Notes: a model not told the origin generated them from the letters alone. A stretch of 6,912 nt of DNA from JADHLJ01 sp038118725 (GCA_038118725.1 JAYOIK010000133.1:1-6912); one strand, 5' to 3'. Counted from the stretch's first letter, positions 1 through 6,723 are shown. Numbers and translations: made by a program.

Positions 1-41
1 GTAAAGCTCGCCGCGATACGCCTAAGATTGCGCGTTTGTGA
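1..41 (+). CDS. 3' end of an upstream gene (partial)
   Basis: Reading in frame from base 3 gives a basic tail, KARRDTPKIARL, then a TGA stop at 39-41. The stop overlaps the GTG start of the next gene in a GTGA junction, the arrangement typical of translationally coupled genes in an operon. That overlap is the main reason to prefer this frame. A second frame is open to a TAA at 52-54 and cannot be excluded from so short a piece. The product cannot be identified. If the call is right, the cluster that follows has at least one more member to the left of the window. Confidence 0.4.
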   Translation, partial: KARRDTPKIARL

Positions 42-1134
42 GTCTACGGCCTAATGGTTCGATGCTAAGCGGCGGTCAGAAAAAGAAGAAAAAGAAGCTC
101 TCTCCGATCCTCGATCAGATCATGAACGGCGGACCGAGCACGGCTCTGAATGTGTCGCGCGTGACGCGGGCAATGACGGAAGGGACGCCGTTTTTCGAAA
201 CCTCGGCCCTGAACCGCTGCATTATTTTCAAGTATCCCAACTTCAGTGTCGAGATCGGTGGCGAGGCCTCGACGGACTACAACGCCAAGGATTCGGCATT
301 GTCCGAGGAGCGCCCCGTAGAGACGGCGATCTATATCCCCAACGACGAGGAGTTTCTTCAAGACGGCGGCTACGCCATCTATATATGCCAGAAGGGCTCG
401 GAGGAGCTGCTGCAACGCTATGTCGGTGTCTCCGCGGACGCGAACTCCCAGGGGATGATCAACGATCTCGCCAAACTCAAGACCATCGACGAAATCCCCT
501 CACTGGATCCCTTCCTTCTGAAGACTGCCTTTGAACGCGACAAGATCGAGGTAGACCCCGCCTATCTCGCGGTTGGCGACAAGGAAGAGCAGGCGATCAA
601 ACGCGTGATCAGCGACAAGGTGCGCCCGATCGTCTCCAAGGCGCTCGGATTCGACGCGAAGGGATCAAACGACAAGTCCCAGCGCTTCATAGACGCGATC
701 TGGGACCCGAACATTCCCGAGGCCGGTCTGTTTATCGAAGCGTTCAAGATCGACAAGTCGGAAGTCGCCAACGTCTTCAGCGCCTGGAAGGGCGTTTCCT
801 TCTATCAGTATCAGTTTTCGAGGAATCGGGCACTGATCGCCGAGATATCCTTTCCAACATCAATCAGGTCTTCAAGGATTTCGACGGTTGCTACGCCAAC
901 TTCATCGATGACGGCGACCCGATTCCCTTCCGCAATTTTCTTGTAACCTCGCATTTCCGGTACTGGATTCTCGGGTATTGCTGCACCTCTCTGTCACATT
1001 GCCGGAACATTTTCGAACGCTACATGGAGACCAGCATCAAGGGGCAGCTCACCTTTGAGCAAACCGCCGAAATGCTGACAAACATGGATGGCACGCTCAG
1101 CAGCCAGTCCAGCATGTCCTCGGACCTGGAGTAA
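38..1134 (+). CDS. Unrecognised protein, about 365 aa, interrupted by an apparent frameshift near 817
   Basis: I do not recognise this family. The start is GTG at 38, chosen because it overlaps the upstream stop (GTGA); an in-frame ATG at 62 is the alternative, and neither has a clear Shine-Dalgarno. The product begins with a Gly/Ser-rich stretch and six consecutive lysines (residues 15-20), then mixed alpha/beta sequence with no signal peptide or membrane segment. In the starting frame the reading ends at 946, but its last 40 or so residues are Ser/Thr/Arg-rich noise. From about 817 the -1 frame gives clearly protein-like sequence (FEESGTDRRDILSNINQVF onward, later YWILGYCCTSLSHCRNIF) to a TAA at 1132-1134. 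Restoring one T in the TTTT run at 815-818 joins the halves as a protein of about 365 residues. The joined tail has a small cysteine cluster and ends in a Ser-rich, acidic stretch. The break may be a real mutation or a sequencing error. GC content, counted on sample lines, is near 50-55%, lower than in most of the window. Confidence 0.6.
80..97 (+). repeat. Perfect 9-base tandem repeat encoding Lys6
   Basis: Two adjacent copies of AAAAAGAAG lie near the 5' end of the first gene and encode six lysines (residues 15-20). The tract is purine-only in a GC-rich setting. It could be a basic nucleic-acid or membrane-binding patch, or a slippage-prone simple repeat. Confidence 0.85.
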
Positions 1135-1160
1135 GCCACGCCGGGGTAAGCCACGCCGGA
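1131..1160 (+). repeat. 15-base tandem duplication spanning a stop codon
   Basis: The unit GTAAGCCACGCCGG is present twice with a period of 15 (1131-1144 and 1146-1159). The first copy contains the TAA stop of the upstream gene and the second contains another in-frame TAA at 1147-1149. This looks like a recent local duplication at the 3' end of the gene. It does not change the protein, since the first stop is used. Confidence 0.85.
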
Positions 1161-1211
1161 TATGCATTCTTTTGATTTTTCGTTGCAGAAGGTAATCTTC
1201 CAGAGTCACGG

Positions 1212-1285
1212 GCGCCGACCCGCCGATGGGTTCGCCGGGACTTGTCGGCGCGTCGCCGACGGGATATTGCGGACCTGAATTTTTT
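1212..1285 (+). promoter_or_regulatory. Competing inverted repeats followed by a T6 run, upstream of the TTG-started gene
   Basis: The 165-base gap between the first and second genes holds a central segment GTCGGCGC (1244-1251). It can pair over 8 bases with GCGCCGAC at 1212-1219. Its first seven bases can instead pair with CGCCGAC at 1254-1260 across a 3-base loop. The two hairpins are mutually exclusive. A run of six T lies at 1280-1285, about 19 bases after the second hairpin, too far for a standard intrinsic terminator. The rest of the gap has an AT-rich patch at 1161-1200 that could hold a promoter, but I see no good -35/-10 pair. A regulatory role is inference from pairing potential only. 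Confidence 0.3.
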
Positions 1286-1299
1286 GATCGGGCGGTGAA

Positions 1300-2415
1300 T
1301 TGAGCGGTAGCACTTCGGTCAGCAGTCGGTTTTGGCCCGCCACGTTTCAGGAACGCGGTGTCTCGGTGCCGTTCACGACGCCGTCCGTCGCGTTCTCCCG
1401 GGTACGGAGCGACGGTCGCGATGGTCTGGAAGTCCTTGTGCCCGGACTTTCGGGCAGCCAAGGCGTCTACGTGATTCCATGGCGCGGGCTGCGCGACATG
1501 TTCAAGATGACCGTGCATGATCGTGCCCTGCACGAGGAGATCGACGGTCTCGACGAGGCCACGCCGCAATCGGTGAGAAGTGTCGTTCTGAGCGTCGCCG
1601 CCGGCGGTTTGGCCGGCCCGAAAGCCCGAGAAGCCGCCTTGATCGCGCAACAAAAGGAAGAGGATGACAAGCTTCGCGCCGGGTTTCACCTGATTGCCGC
1701 GGTCGTCGAGAACCTATCCGGGTCCGCGCTTCAGGTGACTCTGAACGAGGTCGCCACCGAGGAAGGCCAGCGCGAGGTTCGAAACATCCTCAACCGTATC
1801 GCCGATCACCTTGAGCTTCCCACTTCGACAATGCACGATCAGATGGACGCATGGGCCGGCGCGATCGCCAATGTCGGCGTGCCCAACATGCCGAACAAAT
1901 GCCGCATCCGCCGGGCGATGGACAGCATCCAGACTTTTTCCGAGACCATCGGCATTTGGGGCGATCAGACCTTCACGTCGAACAAGGACAGCGGCCGGAT
2001 CATCAACAGTATCGCCTTCGAGACCCTGGGCGTGATCAACACCTATCTCGGCACCTTGGATAGGTTCACCGAAATGTCCGGTGACACGCTGAAGAACTGG
2101 CCCAAGGCGGGCGCGAACGTCGCGGCCCTGGCGCAAAAGGCGGAGTGGTTGCTCGACGGTTGGGATAGCCTCGTGGCACTGTGGGACAGCTCGGTGGACG
2201 AGCCCGCGCATGTGCTCGACACGGTGGTCGGAGACATCTTCCGTCTGCTGCCCCTCACGCCTCGCGACGAACTTGACACCAGACGCCACGAGCGCTGGGC
2301 GGAGTTCGAAAAGTCGATCAACATGGCGCAGAAGAACGCTGAAAGAAAAGGTTCCTCGTCCATCGATCTGGACGCTATGCTTAGACTGGAAAAAACCAAG
2401 TACAAAGCGCTTTGA
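1300..2415 (+). CDS. Unrecognised helical protein, 371 aa (TTG start)
   Basis: I do not recognise this family and assign no function. The proposed start is TTG at 1300, with a weak GGCGG Shine-Dalgarno-like element four bases upstream. The next in-frame candidates are GTG at 1366 (residue 23) and an ATG near residue 67, but the sequence before them already looks coding (residues 10-25 are rich in aromatics and beta formers). Residues 1 to about 65 look like a beta-rich domain with the segment SGSQGVYVIPWRGLRDMF. From about residue 75 to the end the sequence is mainly amphipathic helix, with charged stretches such as QQKEEDDKLR near 116-125, a Trp-rich region near 265-290 and a basic C-terminus. 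No signal peptide, transmembrane segment, nucleotide-binding loop or metal-ligand pattern is visible, so it is probably cytoplasmic. It lies 13 bases before the next gene and is probably co-transcribed with it. The last 60 bases are AT-richer than the gene body. Confidence 0.8.
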   Translation: MSGSTSVSSRFWPATFQERGVSVPFTTPSVAFSRVRSDGRDGLEVLVPGLSGSQGVYVIPWRGLRDMFKMTVHDRALHEEIDGLDEATPQSVRSVVLSVAAGGLAGPKAREAALIAQQKEEDDKLRAGFHLIAAVVENLSGSALQVTLNEVATEEGQREVRNILNRIADHLELPTSTMHDQMDAWAGAIANVGVPNMPNKCRIRRAMDSIQTFSETIGIWGDQTFTSNKDSGRIINSIAFETLGVINTYLGTLDRFTEMSGDTLKNWPKAGANVAALAQKAEWLLDGWDSLVALWDSSVDEPAHVLDTVVGDIFRLLPLTPRDELDTRRHERWAEFEKSINMAQKNAERKGSSSIDLDAMLRLEKTKYKAL

Positions 2416-2428
2416 AGAGTTCGCCCCA

Positions 2429-3838
2429 ATGAGCGACAATCAAGCCGGTGGCCTCGACGCCTTGCAGGATCACCTGTTCCGAATACCGGAACAGGAGTTC
2501 AACGCGCTTGTCCAGGAATTGGAACAGCGGCGACTGAACGAATCCCGGGCGCACAAGATCGCGTTGAGCATGCGTTTCCTGCGTCCCCGGTTGGCGATCC
2601 TGAAGCCGCGGCGCCGAATGACACTCCTACGGCTCATGTGCACGCCGTTCGAGGATATCCTCTACAATCCCGGCTCCCCCCGAAAAGCCATAGGCAAGAT
2701 CCCGCGCAATGCGTTGAAATCCGTCTGGGATCTACTTGTGGAGAACGCCGACGCGGCGCGCTTGCGGCAATTCGAGGAGCAACTCGCCGCGATGCCGATG
2801 GAAGAGCAGACCAAGGATGCGATGCTCGAGTTCGGGCGCGATTTTTGGCAGTTCTGCGCCTACGCCCTGCGCAGCGTTTTCGTCGTCGCCGAGGGATCCA
2901 CCCGCCTGCGCCGCGAGTTGATAGACAAAATGGGTGACGACAATCACTTTGCCTCGCTGAAGGAAGTCGTTTCCATGCTCGAGGTCGCCGAGTCGATCAT
3001 GACCTTGCGCGACAACCTTTCCCAAGGCCCCATCGACGTGGTCAGCAACCGCGACCTGGACGCCATCATTGCCGCCTTCACGGCGGTCAATGCAAAGGGG
3101 CCGAGTTACCAGGAATGCGTGATCTATGTCATTCTCGCGAGGCTCGCGGACATGTCGTCGATCACCGACGTCTTCCAACGCATCGACGACGCCGGCGCCG
3201 GGTCGGTCATCACTCAGGTCTCCGATACCGCCGCCCACGCGATGGTCAGTCAGATTGAAGACCATATCAAGGACATGGATGACGATATCGAGGTCGCGCC
3301 GGACCGTGAAACCCTGGCGCGCCAAGCCGCGGCCTATGTCGGCACCCTCGCCGGCGCGGCCAAGGCGATCGGGCAAACCGGATCGCGCCAGCAATCGCGC
3401 CGGGTCGGGCAGGTCCGAGGGGAACTCGCGGATAAGATACGCGTGAATGTGCTCCAGGAGGGCGATGAGGACACCGCCGCGCTGCTGAATGCCCTACTCG
3501 CCGCCAGTTTCTCGGATTTCGATGACGAAGATGACGACCCGGCCGCCGAGCAGGAGATGCTCGAAAAAATGCAGGACCGCATCGTCTCGCTGCGGGTCGC
3601 GGAGCGGTACGCGGATGACATCGGGCTCGGCGGTGAGGTCGAACAACGGCTTTCCGAGATTGAGACCGGGCTCTCCAAACGCGCGGATAAGCTGCTCGGG
3701 ACCCTGAACATCGGCAGCAATCGCTCGAAGGCCGAGGCGGATCTGAACGGCACCGTACGCCTGCTCGAGCTGGTCGCCGGGCCCGAATCCGCCGACGAAT
3801 TGAGGGTCAAGGGCCTGCGGCTGCTCGACGGCGAGTAA
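2429..3838 (+). CDS. Unrecognised helical protein with an acidic segment, 469 aa
   Basis: I do not recognise this family. The reading frame is open further upstream, but that part overlaps the preceding gene. ATG 2429 is chosen because it lies just after that gene's stop and has a GAAGAG element nine bases upstream. The protein is almost entirely alpha-helical in character. It has a basic region at about residues 45-75 with repeated Arg (LRPRLAILKPRRRMTLLRL) and a hydrophobic helix at about 138-155 (DFWQFCAYALRSVFVVAEG), too polar at its ends to be a convincing membrane span. A very acidic stretch follows at 363-371 (DFDDEDDDP), then a C-terminal helix pair. No catalytic motif, signal peptide or coiled-coil heptad is obvious. 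A structural, scaffold or adaptor role would fit the composition, but that is inference. It ends 24 bases from the convergent transporter gene. GC rises above 70% in the middle of the gene, unlike the first gene of the cluster. Confidence 0.85.
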   Translation: MSDNQAGGLDALQDHLFRIPEQEFNALVQELEQRRLNESRAHKIALSMRFLRPRLAILKPRRRMTLLRLMCTPFEDILYNPGSPRKAIGKIPRNALKSVWDLLVENADAARLRQFEEQLAAMPMEEQTKDAMLEFGRDFWQFCAYALRSVFVVAEGSTRLRRELIDKMGDDNHFASLKEVVSMLEVAESIMTLRDNLSQGPIDVVSNRDLDAIIAAFTAVNAKGPSYQECVIYVILARLADMSSITDVFQRIDDAGAGSVITQVSDTAAHAMVSQIEDHIKDMDDDIEVAPDRETLARQAAAYVGTLAGAAKAIGQTGSRQQSRRVGQVRGELADKIRVNVLQEGDEDTAALLNALLAASFSDFDDEDDDPAAEQEMLEKMQDRIVSLRVAERYADDIGLGGEVEQRLSEIETGLSKRADKLLGTLNIGSNRSKAEADLNGTVRLLELVAGPESADELRVKGLRLLDGE

Positions 3839-3858
3839 ACCGCCGAGCCAGGCGGGTT
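3838..3858 (+). terminator. Short hairpin between convergent genes
   Basis: CCGCC (3840-3844) pairs with GGCGG (3851-3855) around a 6-base loop. The flanking AA/TT can extend the stem across one bulged G. It sits in the 24-base gap between two convergent stop codons, where a bidirectional terminator would be expected. There is no U tract on either strand, so intrinsic termination is uncertain. Confidence 0.3.
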
Positions 3859-3862
3859 GGCC

Positions 3863-5527
3863 TCAAGCCGGCGCCACGCCGAGCCCCACGCGTTGCTCGC
3901 GGATCGGCCAATGCACGATCCCCGAAAACACGCCCAGGCCGACGGAAATCCACCACACCAGGTCGTAGGACCCGGTCGCGTCGAACACATAGCCGCCGAG
4001 CCATGCGCCGAGGAACCCGCCGACCTGATGGCTCAGGAAGACGATCCCGAACAGCATGCTCATGTAACGGGGGCCGAAAATGTCAGCGACCAAGCCCGAG
4101 GTCAGCGGCACCGTGCTCAGCCACAAAAGCCCCATGGTTCCGGCGAAAACGTAGACCAGATACTCGCTCGGAGGCAGGAGCACAAACCCGGTCATGACCA
4201 GCGCGCGCCCGAGATACAGCCCGCTCAACAGGTACCGCTTGGGAAATCTTCCGCCGAGGACTCCGGCCATCAACGATCCGATGACATTGAACAACCCCAC
4301 GAGCCCCAGGGCCCAAGCCCCGGTCTCCGCCGACAGGCCAATATCAACCACGAAAGACGGCAGATGGACGGCGATATAGGCTACATGGAACCCGCACACG
4401 AAAAATCCGACGGTTAGCAGCCAGAAACTCGGGAGCGCGAAGGCCTCGCGCAGCGCCTCGCCGATCGTCTGATCCGGTACATCCGAAGGCGCGGCCTTGG
4501 GGCGTGCCTTGATGAACACCAATCCGAGCGGCAGCATCAATAGCGCGACAAATCCCATGATCAGCGCCGACTGGCTCCAACCGACGGCGGAAAGAAGCGC
4601 TTGGCCGGCCGGGACGATCAGAAACTGCCCGAGCGACCCCGCCGCCCCGGTCACGCCCAGCGCGAAGGAGCGCTTTTCGGGCGGGAACAACTGTCCGACC
4701 GCGCCCAGGATGATACCGAAGGACGTCCCCGCCAGCGCCGCGCCGACCAGGATACCGGCGCTTAGGTGAAGTAGCCCCGGCGTGTCGGAATAGGCCAACA
4801 GGATCGTGCCGCCGGCATAGAGGACCGAGCCCACGGCGATCGCCTTGAAGGGGCCGTAACGGTCGGCGAGCGCGCCGGCGAAGGGCTGGGCGACGCCCCA
4901 GACCAGGTTCTGAATGGCCAAGGACAAGGCGAAAACCTCTCGTCCATAGCCGAATTCGATGGAAATCGGGCCGAGATAAAGGCCGAAGCCCGAACGAATT
5001 CCAAAGGCCAGCGCCGCGATGATCCCGCCCATGATCAGCGCGAGATAGGCAAGGCGCATGTTGACTTCGGCCATATCGCCGGGTCCTCCGATCGGGCCCG
5101 CGGCGCGAGGACGCGCCTGGAGCGGCCTGTCTTGGGCATGGGAGCGGTCCTTGAACCGCGCGAGACGGGCGCTCATCGCCGCGATCTCGTCGTTAGAGAC
5201 CCCGCCATCGGCGCCCAGGCCCAGGCCCAGTTCCAGGTCCCGATCCAAGCCGGCCAATGACGGCGTATCCGCCGGCGCGCCGTCCGTCACGGTGAAATCA
5301 ACGGCGCCCGCATCCATGAAAAACAGCTGTTCATAGGCCCAGGCGTTTTCGGCTTCCTCGAAACGGGCGCCGACGATCCGAACCTCGCCACCCAGCGACA
5401 CCATCCGGTCCGCCAGTCCGTCGGTCAAAACCGAAACGGCCTCGGCCTGTTGGAGCGTCTCCCATGTCGAGCCGACGCTGCGCTGCAGATAGTAGAACTC
5501 GAAATCCCTGGCCATCACCCTACTCAC
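3863..5527 (-). CDS. MFS transporter with an N-terminal soluble extension (554 aa; 403 aa from the internal start)
   Basis: The C-terminal 403 residues are a complete major facilitator superfamily porter, normally twelve transmembrane helices in the inner membrane. Alternating hydrophobic segments run the whole length, and the loop 2-3 motif A is intact (GALADRYGPFK, residues 67-77 counted from the internal Met). A degenerate second copy (GGRFPKRYLL) lies in the second half, and a central charged loop separates the two six-helix halves. The style resembles the monocarboxylate or oxalate/formate-type porters, but the substrate cannot be read from sequence. Upstream and in frame are 151 further residues. 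About 1-75 look like a small alpha/beta domain (FEFYYLQRS, a helix, then EVRIVGARFEE and WAYEQLFF), followed by a polar Gly/Asp/Arg-rich linker. The long form would start at GTG 5527, with GAGGG six bases upstream, or at ATG 5515. A strong internal start at 5074 gives the usual MFS length, so the extension may be a true fusion or a separately evolved leader. I see no stop or frameshift separating them. Confidence 0.8.
   Translation of the reverse strand: MSRVMARDFEFYYLQRSVGSTWETLQQAEAVSVLTDGLADRMVSLGGEVRIVGARFEEAENAWAYEQLFFMDAGAVDFTVTDGAPADTPSLAGLDRDLELGLGLGADGGVSNDEIAAMSARLARFKDRSHAQDRPLQARPRAAGPIGGPGDMAEVNMRLAYLALIMGGIIAALAFGIRSGFGLYLGPISIEFGYGREVFALSLAIQNLVWGVAQPFAGALADRYGPFKAIAVGSVLYAGGTILLAYSDTPGLLHLSAGILVGAALAGTSFGIILGAVGQLFPPEKRSFALGVTGAAGSLGQFLIVPAGQALLSAVGWSQSALIMGFVALLMLPLGLVFIKARPKAAPSDVPDQTIGEALREAFALPSFWLLTVGFFVCGFHVAYIAVHLPSFVVDIGLSAETGAWALGLVGLFNVIGSLMAGVLGGRFPKRYLLSGLYLGRALVMTGFVLLPPSEYLVYVFAGTMGLLWLSTVPLTSGLVADIFGPRYMSMLFGIVFLSHQVGGFLGAWLGGYVFDATGSYDLVWWISVGLGVFSGIVHWPIREQRVGLGVAPA
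5072..5089 (-). promoter_or_regulatory. Strong internal ribosome binding site and ATG for the MFS domain
   Basis: On the minus strand GGAGGA (5089-5084) lies nine bases before an in-frame ATG (5074-5072), the best Shine-Dalgarno I see in the window. Starting here gives MAEVNMRLAYLALIMGG and so on, a normal MFS N-terminus leading directly into helix 1, with a total of 403 aa. It sits inside the longer open frame from 5527, so it either marks the true start or provides a second, shorter product. Confidence 0.65.
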
Positions 5528-5778
5528 CGCAAACCCTCGAAAACATGCCGCCCTCGGCTTCTGGGGCGGCTCGCCGTGCGATCATATCCGCACCGATCCG
5601 GAAAAGCACGAGGTCCCGGGTCGTCGCTCTCCGCGTCCCGCTCAAGCACCGCGTCGATCACGCTTGATCCACCCATCCCCCGCGCCTTAGTCTCCCACTT
5701 TCGTTCGTGGGCGCGCAGGGCGCAACACCCCATGATCGCATGGCATCCTTGCCCATATCGCACGAAAGGACCGGCACC
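5528..5778. other. Divergent intergenic region with hairpins
   Basis: This 251-base space separates the leftward transporter gene from the rightward aminotransferase gene and must hold promoters for both if they start here. It contains a hairpin GCCGCCC/GGGCGGC (5547-5553 with 5564-5570) in what would be the transporter leader. It also has a weaker CCCAC/GTGGG pair (5694-5698 with 5707-5711) and an inverted repeat GATCA-N4-TGATC (5656-5669). A TTGATC at 5664-5669 could serve as a -35, but the hexamer 17 bases on (TTAGTC) is a poor -10. I therefore call no promoter. No gene is supported here. Confidence 0.45.
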
Positions 5779-6723
5779 ATGGCCTCCCCGAAATACGCCT
5801 CGCTTGATGGAGAGATTGTCGCGTGGGACGACGCGCGGGTTCATATCGCGTCCGCCGGATTCAAATTCGGGACCGCGGTCTTCGAGGGCCTGCGTGGGTA
5901 CTGGAACGCCTCCGAGGAGGAGATGTATCTGTTCCGGATGGCCGAACACATGGACCGGCTGACCTTCTCCCAACGGTTCATGCGCTTCGATGAGATTCTC
6001 ACTCCCGAGACCGTCACCGAGAAAACCGTGGAGCTAATTCAGGCCAACGGCTTCAAGGGCGAGAACCTGCACATCATGACCACGGCCTATGTCTCGGGCC
6101 AAGGCGGGCCCGGCGTTTGCGGGCCGATCGGGCTCGCGATCACCGCCCAGGAACGGCCGCGAAGCGAGCGTGTGACCGGCGGCGTCACCGCTCAGGTCAG
6201 TTCCTGGATGCGGGTGCCCGACCAGGCCATGCCGATGCGGGTGAAATGCAACGCCAACTACAATAACGGTCGGCTCGCGACGGTTCAGGCCGTGGCCGAC
6301 GGTTATGACACGGCGATTTTCCTCAACAGCCGCGGCAAGGTCTCGGAAGGCCCGGGCATGTGCTTCTTCATGATCCGCGACGGCGTGCCGATCACGCCTT
6401 CCGTGACCAACGACATTCTCGAAAGCATCACCCGCGAAACGGTCCTTGAGCTGATCGAGGAAATCTTCGGCGTCACCCCGGTCGAGCGCGACATCGACCG
6501 CTCCGAGTTGATGGCCGCCGACGAGGCGTTTTTCTGCGGCACCGCCTGGGAGGTTACCCCGATTCTCGGCATTGACCGGGTGGAGATTGGCGGCGGAACT
6601 ATCGGTCCGATGACCAAGCGTCTCCAGGAAGCCTTCTTCGCCGTGTCCGACGGCACCAGCGGCACCCATCACGAGTGGCGTCTGCCGGTTTACGGCTCGG
6701 CGGCGGCCAAGGCGGCGGAATAA
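5779..6723 (+). CDS. ilvE: Branched-chain amino acid aminotransferase (class IV PLP enzyme), 314 aa
   Basis: This cytoplasmic PLP enzyme should transfer the amino group between glutamate and the 2-oxo acids of leucine, isoleucine and valine, the last step of their synthesis and the first of their breakdown. Fold-type IV landmarks are present in order. FKFGTAVFEGLRGY is at 28-41, with the phosphate-contacting Arg at 39. The PLP lysine is K156 in KCNANYNNGRLA. The conserved Glu is E190 in SEGPG, followed by TPSVTNDILESITRETV and the GTA substrate-binding loop at 254-256. Length matches the family (about 300-310 aa). ATG 5779 is chosen over upstream in-frame ATGs (5707, 5740) because GAAAGGA lies eight bases before it and the family N-terminus begins here. 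The usual EGSGEN segment reads EGPGMC, a variant of the cofactor loop. A related class IV enzyme (D-amino acid transaminase or aminodeoxychorismate lyase) is less likely given the length and motifs. It has no operon partner here and is followed by a tRNA gene after 28 bases. Confidence 0.9.
   Translation: MASPKYASLDGEIVAWDDARVHIASAGFKFGTAVFEGLRGYWNASEEEMYLFRMAEHMDRLTFSQRFMRFDEILTPETVTEKTVELIQANGFKGENLHIMTTAYVSGQGGPGVCGPIGLAITAQERPRSERVTGGVTAQVSSWMRVPDQAMPMRVKCNANYNNGRLATVQAVADGYDTAIFLNSRGKVSEGPGMCFFMIRDGVPITPSVTNDILESITRETVLELIEEIFGVTPVERDIDRSELMAADEAFFCGTAWEVTPILGIDRVEIGGGTIGPMTKRLQEAFFAVSDGTSGTHHEWRLPVYGSAAAKAAE

Noticed and set aside
65..80. LSGGQ at residues 10-14 of the first protein, identical to the ABC ATPase signature
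   Set aside because: There is no Walker A or B motif anywhere in the protein and the position next to the N-terminus is wrong, so the match is chance.
812..820. Programmed -1 frameshift at CAG TTT TCG
   Set aside because: It does not fit the X XXY YYZ slippery pattern, and I found no clear downstream stimulatory hairpin. A base deletion in the T run is simpler.
1162..1278. 38-codon open frame (MHSFDFSLQKVIF and onward) in the gap before the second gene
   Set aside because: It has no ribosome binding site and its composition is Arg-rich and noise-like. It also overlaps the inverted repeats.
994..2439. Long minus-strand open frames opposite the first and second genes
   Set aside because: They are rich in Arg/Gly/His/Ala, show no motif, and lie opposite better coding frames. 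They are GC-driven shadows.
5450..5962. Plus-strand 170-codon open frame across the divergent region
   Set aside because: It runs through the start of the transporter gene and into the aminotransferase in the wrong frame, is Arg/Pro/Ser-rich, and has no motif.
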